A stretch of 64,000 bases of DNA from positions 2,900,001 through 2,964,000 of the forward strand of contig OZ038533.1 of NCBI GenBank assembly GCA_964036665.1, read 5' to 3'. The notes beneath the pieces were generated by a model. The model was not told the DNA's origin. It was given only the letters and a program-made list of their open reading frames with translations, and searched no databases. The position numbers and the translations under genes are program-made. The DNA comes from Gordius sp. MW1. Taxonomy: Eukaryota; Nematomorpha; Gordioida; Gordea; Gordiidae. Position 1 is the first letter of the stretch. The number at the start of each line of letters is the position of its first letter. Shown here in pieces: positions 21,985 to 32,475 of this stretch.

Positions 21985-23119
21985 ATTATATATTTTATTA
22001 CTACTTGAAAATTTATTAATTTGCTCAAGTTATAATAAAATTTATTAAGACAAATATGTGTTATATATTTTGCTATCCTATAAATTGTAATTCAGCTATT
22101 GATATATGGTTTGACTTTTTAAGTTTATTTTAATGCCAAATCATTATTACCTTCAATTAGTTTAATAACCTATTTAAATTATTTCAATATTAATAGTTAC
22201 ATGGGTGTAGCCAGGTTTTGGATTAGGGGGGGGGGGCAAAGTTTGAAAGTTCATATAGGGGGGGGGGGTTGCAAAACATTAATTTTTCAAGGTTTTTGCT
22301 TAGATATTTTTTTGTAATTTAGGGGGGGGGGCATACTAAGATATATATATAAGTTATGTTAGGCTATAAAGATGATAATGCCTCAGGGCATTCTCTGGGT
22401 TACAGGTCTCTTTATATACAGTGCTATTTATAGTAAATCAAATTCTAATTTAAGGCTAATGAGCTCCTTATATAACTTGATTCAAACTTAGGTCCAGCTG
22501 AGAAATAAATTTTGCCCTAACTGTCTCACTAATAAAAAAATGGGTTTTGAGGAAACCAGATTTAAAAGTTTGTATAACCTATTTCTTATTTAAAAAAGTA
22601 ATAAAAGAACCGTGGATGAATATAAATATTTTATAGTATACCTCAACAGGCTGAAATATTTATTTAAAAGCTTTGCCCTGAGCAAATCAAGTTTTTTAAT
22701 CCTCTGCATCTCATCTGATCTGAAATGCTATCAATTGATTGAATGAATTGCTGAGTGTCAATCTTATTGCAAATAGTTTTATCATCTCCACTACAACCCT
22801 TGCAATATGTAAATGAAAATTTATTTATACCGAATAAAGAGTTTTTATTTTTGAAAGAACTTGCAGCCTCTGTGGCACTATCTTAATCATTCCACATCTA
22901 TTTTCAAGCGCTGGGTAGTATATGGCTCCTTGAAGCTGAATATGATTTTAAACAGTGATTACAATGTATTGTCTGTGACTGTTTCTTATCTCTAATAGAC
23001 CTAATATACAAATTGAGGAGTAACTACAACCTAGAAGTTTGTCTTAGCAAAATTCTCTTACACTTCACAGATAGTCCATTAAATAACACATCTCTACAAA
23101 TATTGACTTTGTGATTGTA
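21985..23119. other. 3' flank of MIF and intergenic DNA
   Basis: No gene seen. It contains one end of a CATGGG(C/T)GTAGCCAGG-type MITE from about 22200, with G-runs of eight to ten near 22230, 22260 and 22322. Confidence 0.4.
22200..22340. mobile_element. CATGGGCGTAGCCAGG-family MITE, one end only
   Basis: It starts with CATGGGTGTAGCCAGG and continues with G-rich tracts and TTTGAAAGTTCA as in the fuller copies. No matching right end was found, so it is truncated. Confidence 0.5.
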
Positions 23120-23911
23120 TCCCGCACGACCAATAATTCTGATAGAGAAATTTGCGCTGAAAAATAATATTTTTTTAGTTTTTTTTCTAAGATTACCAGT
23201 TTTTTAGATATTCGAGTTTGAAAGTGCCAAAAATGCCCTTTTTAAGGCTTAATTGCCATGGTATTTTTAATATTTAGTGAAAAATAGTAATATATTCATG
23301 TAGATTAAAGTTTCATCTATACGTCCATTTTTTTATATCTCCCTTATTACTCAAATTTATACGCGTTTGCGTAAACCCCTTCTTTGTCAAAATTCGTCCC
23401 ACTATGTCTGAAAAAAGGAGTTCATTAGAGTTCATACTACACACGCGCTGTTTACTAACACATCTCTCTCTCCCTTTCTCCATCTCTTCCACTCCCGCCC
23501 CCATATCTATCCAAACACACATGAAGGGGGCGGGAGTGGAGGAGAAAGAGAGGAGAGTAGGTAACGGGAGAGATATATGTGTTAGTAAACAGCGCGTGTG
23601 TAGTATGAACTCCTTTTTCTGACATAGTGGGACGAATTTTGATAAGGAGAAGGGGTTTACGCAAACGCGTATAAATTTGAGTTTAAGGGTGATATAAAAA
23701 GAATAAAAGAATGGACCTATAGATGAGACTTTAATCTACATGAATATATTACTATTTTTCGCTAAACATTAAAAATACCATGGCCTTAAAAAGGGCATTT
23801 TTGGCACTTTCAAACTCATATATCTAAAAAGCTGGTAATCGTAGATAAAAACTAAAAACATATTATTTTTCAGCGCAAAATTCTTTCAGAATTATTGGTC
23901 AGATTGCGGGA
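23120..23911. mobile_element. 792 bp foldback element (near-perfect palindrome)
   Basis: The two halves are inverted copies of about 390 bp: TCCCGCACGACCAATAATTC at the left pairs with GAATTATTGGTCAGATTGCG at the right, and the match continues to the centre near 23508, where CACTCCCGCCCCC pairs with GGGGGCGGGAGTG. TA lies on both sides (23118-23119 and 23912-23913), compatible with a TA target site as in Tc1/mariner. Overlapping ORFs on both strands (23313-23664) come from the symmetry and are not genes. Confidence 0.88.
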
Positions 23912-23913
23912 TA

Positions 23914-25953
23914 TTTTTTTTGTAGACCTGTGTAATTAGTCATTTATTATCGTTTAAACCCTAAAGATACTGCCAGATCTAATACATATTCTTACGTATT
24001 ACAGTTGATACCCTCCGGTATGTGGGTAAATACTGCTATCATTATATTTATAATATTGGATAACTGCCACTCAACTCTTAGTGATATTAATGTTTTAAAA
24101 TGTTAAATAATTCCATATATTGTCCACCGTCCTAGCATGTTATGCTGATGTTTCAATCAGCATCTTCAAAAATATGTACATGACAAAAAGTCCCTTCAAT
24201 TAAATCTCTAAACAGCTTTTTAATTTTTGACAAAAGTTATGTGATCACCTTTGCCAGAAAAATTGTTACCAAATGTTTTGAAAGTCTTAAATTAGTCAAG
24301 TAAAACTAGAAGCTTTTCAATTGTGTAATTATTGAGAGCGACTACTAGGGATTTATTATTTGAATTGTTGATAGATATCCTACTCGCAGAGTGGTTTATA
24401 TTTAAACATTTACTCACGTTTCATTGGAGATAAAATAATAAATATATTAAAGAAGGATAAATCAATAGATCTACATTTCGTCATGATATATTGATGTTTG
24501 ACAAATTAAATTGAGGGGGAGAGCGGGTACTCATTTTGCTAGTCTCCTGCTTCTTTTTTACTTCAATCACAAAAATTCTAATTTCTAAAAGAACTAAATA
24601 TTTATATTTTGTTCCCTACGGATCCATAAAATAAATCGACAAACGCTGGTACAATAAAGAATTAGTTTTTTATGTATTTATGTACTATCAATCCATTATA
24701 ATTTATAAAGTTAGTTTCCAATAATGGTAGTTTAGGATTGATAAAATGCGAGGGTGGAAATGGGTTTAGATATTTCGGTCGTCCAGCGACCATTATCAAT
24801 AAAAAAAAAAAAAAAAAAAGAGAAAAAAAAAGGTAACTTACAAGTGATGTGAATTACCAATGAAGTTCAATAATATAATTCTCTATATCTAGGCACTTTT
24901 TGGAGAAGTGGTCTAAGATCTATGGCTTAAGCGTTGCTTATTTGATTTAACAATTTATTAATATGAATTTTGCTAAAATGTGTTTCGTAACTAAGTAAAA
25001 TAAGCGACCATTACGAAGGGAACCGGTCAAAGGAGCACAGAAATAGGAGCGAAACTCGTCATGATTGCTCAGATTTGCTCAGGGTTTTTTGATATGGTGA
25101 ATTTGTAACAAGTAATATATATACATAAATTTAGAGAATTTATTGGAACTTATCTCATATTATTCATCAGAATTTAACATATTGTCTTAGCACAAAATAT
25201 TTTATATTAACATGTCCTAGTGAAATCAAAGTAAATATATGAATATATAAAGATTGTATTGGAACATTTCTCATCATGTATATCAGAATTTAACATATTG
25301 TTTTAGCAAATACCTTATCCTGATGTTATACTTATAATAAAAGTCATTTATGTATGGAAAGATTTTATTGTATAATTTAGCACTTATATTTTTTAAATAC
25401 CATCTATGGATTTTTATAAAATTACATATTTTATTTATCCTGATGTTTTTTCATACTTATAATAAAAGTCAATCATGTATGAAAAGATTTTATTGTATCA
25501 TTTTGTTTATATACATGTGATATAATTGCATGATGTATATTGACATTTTATGAGATGATATGTTTTTTAAAAAAAATGAGGGACTGATTTCTTGATTTGG
25601 GTTAGGGTTATTTTAAAATTAATACACCCTTCTTTGTGCAAATTCTTCTTAGAAAGAGGTTTGATAGTTTTGCCTTGATTTATTTTCAATAAACAAAGTG
25701 TGCTCCTTTTTTTCCTGATGAGCTCCTTTGACCCCCACTCATTACGAAACGAGCCCCACGTGAAAGCATATGTGATCATTACTTTTTTATCAAAAATTAC
25801 AATATAAATGGTTTTCTTTACAAGAAATATTGTAAGTTCTTACGAAAAGTATGTTTATATAATATTGTATCAGTTAAAATTATCAAAGCTCAATAATCTA
25901 AAGCAATATAAAACTAGTAAATTTTAGCATAATAATTTTTGTACATGAATTAG
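23914..25953. other. AT-rich stretch before the peroxiredoxin gene
   Basis: Direct repeats at about 25125-25210 / 25250-25320 (GGAACATTTCTCAT..CAGAATTTAACATATTG) and 25315-25375 / 25437-25500 (TCCTGATGTT..AAAAGATTTTATTGTAT). An A19 run lies near 24800. The first exon or exons of the peroxiredoxin gene, with the start codon, should be in this stretch but were not identified. Confidence 0.45.
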
Positions 25954-26693
25954 TGTTTCAAAGATTCTATTGTAAAGTTCAGCACCCCGCGCCTTATTTT
26001 AAAGGGACTGCAGTGATTAATGAACAATTTAAAGAAATACAGTTGAATGATTATAAGGGAAAATATTTGGTTGTTTTTTTCTACCCATTAGATTTGTAAA
26101 AACTTATTATTATATTCTCATCAATAAATAGCACTTTTGTTTGTCCAACTGAAATTATTGCATTCAGTGATAAGCATAAGGAATTTAAGAATATTAATAC
26201 AGATGTGATTGCTATCTCTACTGATTCACATTATAGTCATTTAGCCTGGATTAAAACGCCAAGAAATGTAAAATTGTGCATAAATTTTCATTTTTTGTAG
26301 AATGGGGGATTAGGTCAAATGAATATACCTTTATTATCAGATTTTAACAAAGTCATATCAAGGGATTATGGTGTATTAATAGAGGATCCTGGAATTGCCT
26401 TAAGGTATATAATTTATAAATAATACCTAAAGTTTTTAGAGGACTTTTTATTATTGACCCAAAGGGAGTTATTAGACACTTGAGCATTAATGATCTCCCT
26501 GTTGGACGTTCCGTTGATGAAACTTTAAGGCTTGTCAAAGCTTTTCAATTTGTTGAAAAACATGGAGAAGGTATTATTTATTAATCTTTATCTTATCATA
26601 TTAGTATGTCCTGCTGGTTGGAACCCTGATTCACCTACCATTAAGCCAACCCCAAAAGATTCTCAAGAATATTTCAAAAAAGTACATGGCTAA
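25954..26693 (+). CDS. PRDX3: Typical 2-Cys peroxiredoxin, mitochondrial type (PRDX3-like)
   Basis: It reduces hydrogen peroxide with thioredoxin. Exons 25954-26095, 26132-26267, 26301-26404, 26440-26570 and 26605-26693 join in phase to about 200 residues. Seen: [13 protein letters not shown], the peroxidatic motif [31 protein letters not shown], the GGLG motif, [31 protein letters not shown], the resolving-Cys motif [16 protein letters not shown], and a C-terminal YF motif (EYFKKVHG). GGLG plus YF marks the hyperoxidation-sensitive class. The PTIKP tail and the [10 protein letters not shown] block are closer to PRDX3 than to PRDX1/2. RFYCKVQ before the conserved part may be the end of a mitochondrial presequence. 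All four introns are 33-36 bp. The first exon is not found, and the acceptor at 25953 is my best choice. Confidence 0.93.
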
Positions 26694-28111
26694 AAAATAT
26701 TGTTTTTGTGGATTTCTCTATGTACTATACATTTGTTTAATACTTAATCATTTGAATATATGAAAAGCACCTACAAGTGATTTAGGGAAATAAAATAATA
26801 ATTATATCTAAATTTTTATAAATTATGCTTCTGATTTTGAATAAAATATTTTTGGTATTTGATTTAAATTTGAATATTTTTAAATATTTGATTTGAATAT
26901 TTTTTAAGCTTATTTAATTATCAAAAATGCTTTAGTTAATTAATACATCTTAAAAAAAGGTTTATAAAAATTTAAAGATTTAATTTAAGAATATTAAAGG
27001 TAAACAAAAGGATAAAGTATCCTATTAGCTTATTTTTGTTTATTATATAAAGAACTCACAACGATCACAGGGAGCAATGATTTTTTATATTTGAAATGGT
27101 CCCAAATCATAAATTTCTTTTTCTTCTTCATTCAGTTCAAAATATATTATTTTTAATTTAATATGGCTTCATCGACCTAATGAAATATAAATGCATAATG
27201 AAGAATTACAAAATAATTTTGAACATTAAATAACGATTTACCTCAAATGTTAGCAAAAATACTAGGAATTGTTTGGAAGTCTTAGCATATATGTAAAAAA
27301 TTATCTCTATTTAATATATTTGGTGTATGTTTAAAAATTTATAAAATTATTCACTGGGAAAAATAACTTATTCGTAGAAAGGTAAAAATTTCCTAATCAT
27401 ATTTGTCTTGTCTATTAAAAAAAATTCAAAACCTATTTTAAAGATTTAATTCGGATTTTCGATCAGCGAGTAAATATTCTTTTGAAATTTATACATAGAT
27501 ATTTCCCAGAGGCGTGTACAACCATGGGCATGGCGCCCCCCCCCCCCCCTAAATTACGAGAGGAAAAAATTTTTACAATGCAAACACTTTGAAAGTAAAA
27601 AAAAATTATGTTTTGCCCCCCTCTAATTGAACTTTTAAACGTTTTGCCCCCTTCCCCTGATCCAAAACCTGGCTACGCCCATCAAAGCATTTAGATTAAT
27701 TTATAAAGAAATTATTTTTATAAAATACACCTATTTAGTTTTATATCCTAATAAATTATGCTAAGCTTACACTATAGTGTATAGATTTAGCATGTCTTTA
27801 ATATGAGTAGGCAAAAAAGGCTTACATTCCTTTTTTAATTTTTTCTGTTTACATTAAATTTTGATATTATAGTAAAGGATGTGTCAATATAATTACATTA
27901 TTAATTAATATATCCAATTATTATAATTTTTCTATCCAGTTTTTATTCTTAACTTATATAAGAAAAATTAAACTATAATGTTGATTTAAATTGTAAGGTA
28001 TATGGCAAGATTAACACAATATATGATAAAATTGTCTAAATAAATAAATATGCATCAGTATTTGCATAAATATATATAATTACATTTTTTTAATAAGCAT
28101 TGAGTTAATAA
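26694..28111. other. Convergent intergenic space between PRDX3 and ADO
   Basis: AT-rich. AATAAA near 26790 could serve PRDX3. A MITE lies at about 27510-27682. No gene seen. Confidence 0.45.
27510..27682. mobile_element. CATGGGCGTAGCCAGG-family MITE
   Basis: The right end is AAAACCTGGCTACGCCCAT; the left end is degraded (GGCGTGTACAACCATGG). The interior has a C13 run and TTTGCCCCCCTCTAATTGAA as in other copies. Target duplication not clear. Confidence 0.6.
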
Positions 28112-28936
28112 TTAAGCTATATTTATTTTTGGACCAGTGTATGGATAAGATAAACAAGTATAATATGATGGTGCTTCAATTTCTTTCAATTCAACATTTT
28201 TTTTATAATCTTGATCAACCTTTTTGTCAACATCAATCCCATTATTTACTTTTTCACACGTCTCTTCAATGATAGTAAAATAATGGCAATCTCTGCCAAG
28301 GGCCATATTATATGGAGGACTTAAAATATCAATGAATGTACCTGGAGAATCTGAAGTAGATATTTTGTGTATATTACTATTAAATGGTGTTAACAAAACA
28401 GTTTTGTCACTGTGATTTAAAAATTTTTGTTTATGAGAATTTGCATGCACCATAAGTTTGTGATTATTATCAAAATGTTGAACTGTGATGGGGTTGAAAC
28501 TGTCAACATATATGGTACCATATATAACTTTTATAAGGCCATGCATACCAGGATGGTCATGTAAAGGTAAATTTGAAAAACTTGGAAGGGAAAACACACT
28601 TACTGATAAGGTTTCATCTTCATAAATATTGATATATCCAACAGGCATTGATTTTGATAAGTTTAACAAATTTGGTTTCTTTAAAGATAAGTTTTTATTC
28701 CAGAAAGTAGTATTATTTATAAGATAAGGGGGCTTGTAATTAATATGTTCTGGTACTAAAGAATCCATTAGACTTTGTAATAATTTTAAGTTTTTATCAG
28801 AAATGCATTCAATACATGCTTGATTCTTAGGCTTTGCTACGTAGGCTGGGCAAGATTTTAAATGCTCAGAAAATGTATTCTTAGCTGTTTTTATAAGATT
28901 ATTTATAAAAGAGGTACTAGAGTTTTTGTTAAACAT
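28112..28936 (-). CDS. ADO: Thiol dioxygenase of the ADO/PCO family (2-aminoethanethiol dioxygenase)
   Basis: ADO oxidises cysteamine and also N-terminal cysteines of target proteins, which sends them to the Cys/Arg N-degron pathway in an oxygen-dependent way. The ORF is a single exon of 274 residues, similar to the human length. The iron site is visible: LPLHDHPGMHGLIKVIYG (H126 and H128) and the third ligand in NSNIHKIST (H190). GRDCHYF (C217/Y219) matches the Cys and Tyr of the family that can crosslink. PSYYTCLSYPYTGPKINI at the end fits the conserved PYPGPK tail. The first 60 residues match poorly, as is usual. The ATG at 28934-28936 is the only good start. It lies tail-to-tail with the peroxiredoxin gene. 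Confidence 0.93.
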   Translation of the reverse strand: MFNKNSSTSFINNLIKTAKNTFSEHLKSCPAYVAKPKNQACIECISDKNLKLLQSLMDSLVPEHINYKPPYLINNTTFWNKNLSLKKPNLLNLSKSMPVGYINIYEDETLSVSVFSLPSFSNLPLHDHPGMHGLIKVIYGTIYVDSFNPITVQHFDNNHKLMVHANSHKQKFLNHSDKTVLLTPFNSNIHKISTSDSPGTFIDILSPPYNMALGRDCHYFTIIEETCEKVNNGIDVDKKVDQDYKKNVELKEIEAPSYYTCLSYPYTGPKINIA

Positions 28937-30263
28937 ATGATTTTAAAATTTTGCAACTCGTAACAACAAAATTGCCTTTGGTTGAATAGCGTACTATAAA
29001 AACAAGAGATGAATCAGGGGCTTGGCTAGGATGAACCCCTCCCCCTCTACCCCGTCAAAAACTTGCTGATTAATTAGTAAATTAAAAGTATTGATAATTC
29101 ATAAAGGATTACGACATTTTTAATACCCTTTTTGTTTATATATAATTTTTCTTATATTCGATGTTTAAAAGCGGTGAGGTTGGATTGGTAGTAGATGGAT
29201 CTATATTAGCTGACAAAGTCTAATTTTAGTAAATTACAAAATGGATATGAAATTCCAGAAAACAAGGAAATAAATTAGATGAAGAAATCATTAGTAAAAA
29301 AAGAGTCGTTAACATGGACGTAGCCAAGGGGAGGGGGAGAAAAGGGCGGCTGCCCTTTAAATCCAAAAATTATGGCAAAAATTTGAAGACATGTTGATTT
29401 GACCCTCCCAAAATCATTAATGCCCCCCCCCCCCCTAATTAATGCTGGCTACGCCCATGATCGCTAATCATGTTTGAGAGGGTAATAATAGCGATTATGG
29501 GAATGGATAATAAATTCAAACTAAGTAAAGACCGTGATAGCAAAAGGTGCGAAAAAAGAAAATAACGGAAGACGGGCTTTATAAAAAAACGATAATATTA
29601 TTTTAAAGGTACATATAGTATTATTTAGAGAAGGAATAGGTAGACATAGTAAATTATATAGGTAATCATGGATGTGTGTGTCTGTAGGATCGGAAGATTG
29701 GTAGTTAATTTCAAGCTAGAGACGGTCAATCAAAATCCTCTCAACAAATTTTTCTTTTTTATTTTAAAGCGCTCTGTAAAAGGCCGTCGAGTTGTCCCTA
29801 TTAATATCATTAATGATTGAAACGAATTTTTGGCAACGGCGGAGGGGGTGACGCCTCTCGTAAGCGGAGCTTTTGTTCTTAGATTCTTTATGCCAAGGTT
29901 GGTTTTGCTTGTCCGACTTGAAATTCGTTGCAATCGGCTCAGGAGATTTTATAATTTATTGGAGAATATGTTTCACTTGGAGCTAATTTTTAGGAAAACA
30001 TTTTGTATATATATGAAATTTTGTTGATTTTTTTAGGAAGTTTTGCTCAGATTATAAAAATTTATGAGATAAAAAGAACTATATAAAAAGTGAGCTTTAC
30101 TTTAATTTAAATTCTTTTTTTTCAAGTTTGACAATCAACCAATATTTTGTAAAGTTTATAAGGCCCGTATATAGTATTGTTTTTTTAAGACTTTCCACAA
30201 ATTTTCTATTGGGACAACCTGGATGATTGTTTTATCAAACATCCCTAAATTGAACATTAGTAT
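28937..30263. other. Upstream region of ADO and intergenic DNA
   Basis: It contains one MITE (29313-29459) and a fragment of the same family near 29015-29060. ORFs at 29730-30027 overlap on both strands and show no domain. No gene called. Confidence 0.4.
29313..29459. mobile_element. CATGGGCGTAGCCAGG-family MITE
   Basis: The ends are CATGGACGTAGCCAAGG and GCTGGCTACGCCCATG. Flanks GTCGTTAA and ATCGCTAA agree at six of eight positions, a decayed 8 bp duplication. The interior has GGGCGGCTGCCCTTTAAATC and a C13 run. Confidence 0.8.
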
Positions 30264-30271
30264 GATAGGAG

Positions 30272-30782
30272 TAGAGCCTTGCACGGGCTGCCCGGCCCGA
30301 CCCTGCCCGATATGACTAAAGCAAACTAGTTTTTTGTAAATAATGATTTAAACAAACTCAACCGATGTTAATTAATTATCTCGTACACCATACATAATAT
30401 AGCTTCCAAGCTGCAGCTTTTTTAAAATCATTTAAATATATTTATGGTAGCTATTACTTTATAAATGAAATAAGGAAATATTTTAAAAAGATTTTTATTT
30501 GTAACTGTTAGATAAAAAATATTTTATGAAGTAAGATTTGCAGTTTTGAATTATTAGCTGAATAAATTGTAGCGAGTGAAAATGAAAATTTTAATTCAAA
30601 CTCATCCGAGTTATTAATTACGAGTAATAACCCATTTAATGCTTTATTTTTATTTGAAAAATTGGGCTCGGGTCGAACTAAAAATAAAAAAGTCGTTTGA
30701 GCTCGGGCCGGGCTCGGGCAAACTAAAAACAGAGACGTCGGGCCGGGCTCGGGCAGAAAAAATATTATTTTGCACGGCTCTA
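30272..30782. mobile_element. hAT-type MITE, TAGAGCC family, copy 2 (511 bp)
   Basis: The ends are TAGAGCCTTGCACGGGCTGC and TTTGCACGGCTCTA. Flanks GATAGGAG (30264-30271) and GATAAGAG (30783-30790) differ at one base. The right subterminal zone (30663-30755) is full of GGGCTCGGGC-type repeats; the left one is short. Core AT-rich, non-coding. Confidence 0.88.
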
Positions 30783-31182
30783 GATAAGAGTCATAAATTA
30801 TGTTGAATATTTATACCTTCGCAATAACTTAATAAAAAATACTTTAACTTTCAATATCTAAGCTCTAAGTTTAGATCCAAACTTGTACCACACTAAAAAT
30901 TAAGGTTCATATTTCTAACGCTATTAACTTTTTAGCAATAACAGTTTTATTCTAAAACTCGAGTATTATGTTAAAAGGAATTTTGTAACTTACAAATTGT
31001 ATCAAATATTTTTGAAATAACTTCGCTTTTGGAAGTTTCATGTTTATACCTAATTATAAGGAGTTATTTTGAAGGTAAATTGAAACATTTGTTACGTCAA
31101 TATTAATGCTAATCTTAATTAGCTTACAAGTGACGTAAATGAATGTCATAATGCAATTAAACATGTGTTATCATGATCGTAT

Positions 31183-32475
31183 ATGGGCAATTGTTGCTAT
31201 ATTATTCTTAAAGATTACCTTAACAGCTATAAACCTTTAAGTTTCGACAAAGGTGTAAACACAACAGTTAATATAAAAGAAGACCGAGAAACTGATACAG
31301 AAGATTTGTTCAATATGTCATTGGCAAAGTCTAACAGACTGAAGCCAGATAAAGCTTTAATCAATTTAGATGGACATGATGAGGGAGAAAAATATGTGCT
31401 TGACGATGGAAAATCTTTTGTAAAAACGCTAATTAATAGCGTTAATCCAACTACTAGAGAAGGTGATCATAAAGAATGCGTCCAGCAACCTCTACCGCCT
31501 GAAGGAATGTACAGAAGTTCAGATTTATCAAGCGATTTCGAAACATTTAAATTGATACCCGATTTGATTGAAAATCAACGTAAAGCTCAGCTAGTAGCCA
31601 AATCCTTACCAGCTAATTTGCACAACCAAACATCGCTCGAAAGAATCAATGACACCGATTATGACCCTAAAATCCCAGTGCCAACGTTGACGTTACGAGA
31701 AAATGAAGACATCGAAATAACGGCAGAACTTCCTAGAAACTTTGCCACATTCGAAACAGAATTTATTATTCCTCCCGCATCTAAACGACAGGATTTTATT
31801 AGAGACATCGATATTTTTAAAAGTAATGTTACCAAAACAAGCGCGTTTAAAACTTTAAAGCCGTTTCTACCGCTAAATGTTGCAAGAGAAAGTAGCCCTT
31901 TAACGCTGTCAATTAATAACGATGATGGGAAGCTCATTAAAAATGAAGATGAGGATGGAGCTATTTTTCATTTGGAGGAACAAGGGGAAATCAATAAAGG
32001 ACCAGATGGTAACCTACTATCCAATGATACCTGCCCTGATAAGTTCTCTGAAAAAGAACCTTCTCTTGCTTTAAACCCTTCACAAACTGGTTCAGAGCAA
32101 AAAGGAGGAATAGTTAAAGCAAGGGATAGTGAAAAGAAAAAGCCAGACGCTTCCTTTCTCAATAGAGAAATCGATCCTAAAATTATGTCAGTAACTAGTA
32201 TTGCCAGTATTTCGCTAAATTCATTAGATTGTAAAGATCGCCCTGATCCTATAGAAATAGAAACGCTGTATAATCCAAACGTAAGTGATAGTAAAGCACC
32301 TCATACAAACCATAATGAGTTTGACAGATCACCTAGGTATAACAAAGAAAAAAAGGTTGATGATGCTCAAACTGGTTCATCATTACACCCAGAAAATTAC
32401 CTTATAGACATACTTTACGTGGATGCCGAGAATTCTATGAAAGAGAAGCTAGAAGACAAAAAGCGATCATCTTAA
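31183..32475 (+). CDS. Unknown 430-residue protein with MGNCC start, probably disordered
   Basis: I do not recognise a family. The ORF is long, free of stops and unlike the AT-rich noise around it. It begins MGNCCYIILKDYLNSYK: Gly2 followed by two cysteines is the pattern for N-myristoylation plus palmitoylation, which would place it on membranes. The rest is rich in Asp, Glu, Lys, Ser, Thr, Asn and Pro with few aromatic residues, and suggests an intrinsically disordered chain. Short blocks such as PKIPVPTLTLRENEDIEITA and PRNFATFETEFIIPPASK look the most ordered. No transmembrane helix is visible. The stop is at 32473-32475. Upstream or downstream exons cannot be excluded. The opposite-strand ORFs are shadows. 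Confidence 0.7.
   Translation: MGNCCYIILKDYLNSYKPLSFDKGVNTTVNIKEDRETDTEDLFNMSLAKSNRLKPDKALINLDGHDEGEKYVLDDGKSFVKTLINSVNPTTREGDHKECVQQPLPPEGMYRSSDLSSDFETFKLIPDLIENQRKAQLVAKSLPANLHNQTSLERINDTDYDPKIPVPTLTLRENEDIEITAELPRNFATFETEFIIPPASKRQDFIRDIDIFKSNVTKTSAFKTLKPFLPLNVARESSPLTLSINNDDGKLIKNEDEDGAIFHLEEQGEINKGPDGNLLSNDTCPDKFSEKEPSLALNPSQTGSEQKGGIVKARDSEKKKPDASFLNREIDPKIMSVTSIASISLNSLDCKDRPDPIEIETLYNPNVSDSKAPHTNHNEFDRSPRYNKEKKVDDAQTGSSLHPENYLIDILYVDAENSMKEKLEDKKRSS

Noticed and set aside
23313..23664. Overlapping ORFs of 69-72 residues on both strands
   Set aside because: They are mirror products of the palindrome 23120-23911.
25712..25760. CTGATGAG ... GAAACGAG, resembling a hammerhead ribozyme core
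   Set aside because: The bases between CTGATGA and GAAA cannot form stem II, and no matching stems I and III were found.
25010..25760. Inverted element with GTCAAAGGAGC at both sides
   Set aside because: The match is only about a dozen bases with little agreement beyond it, and no duplication of target was found.
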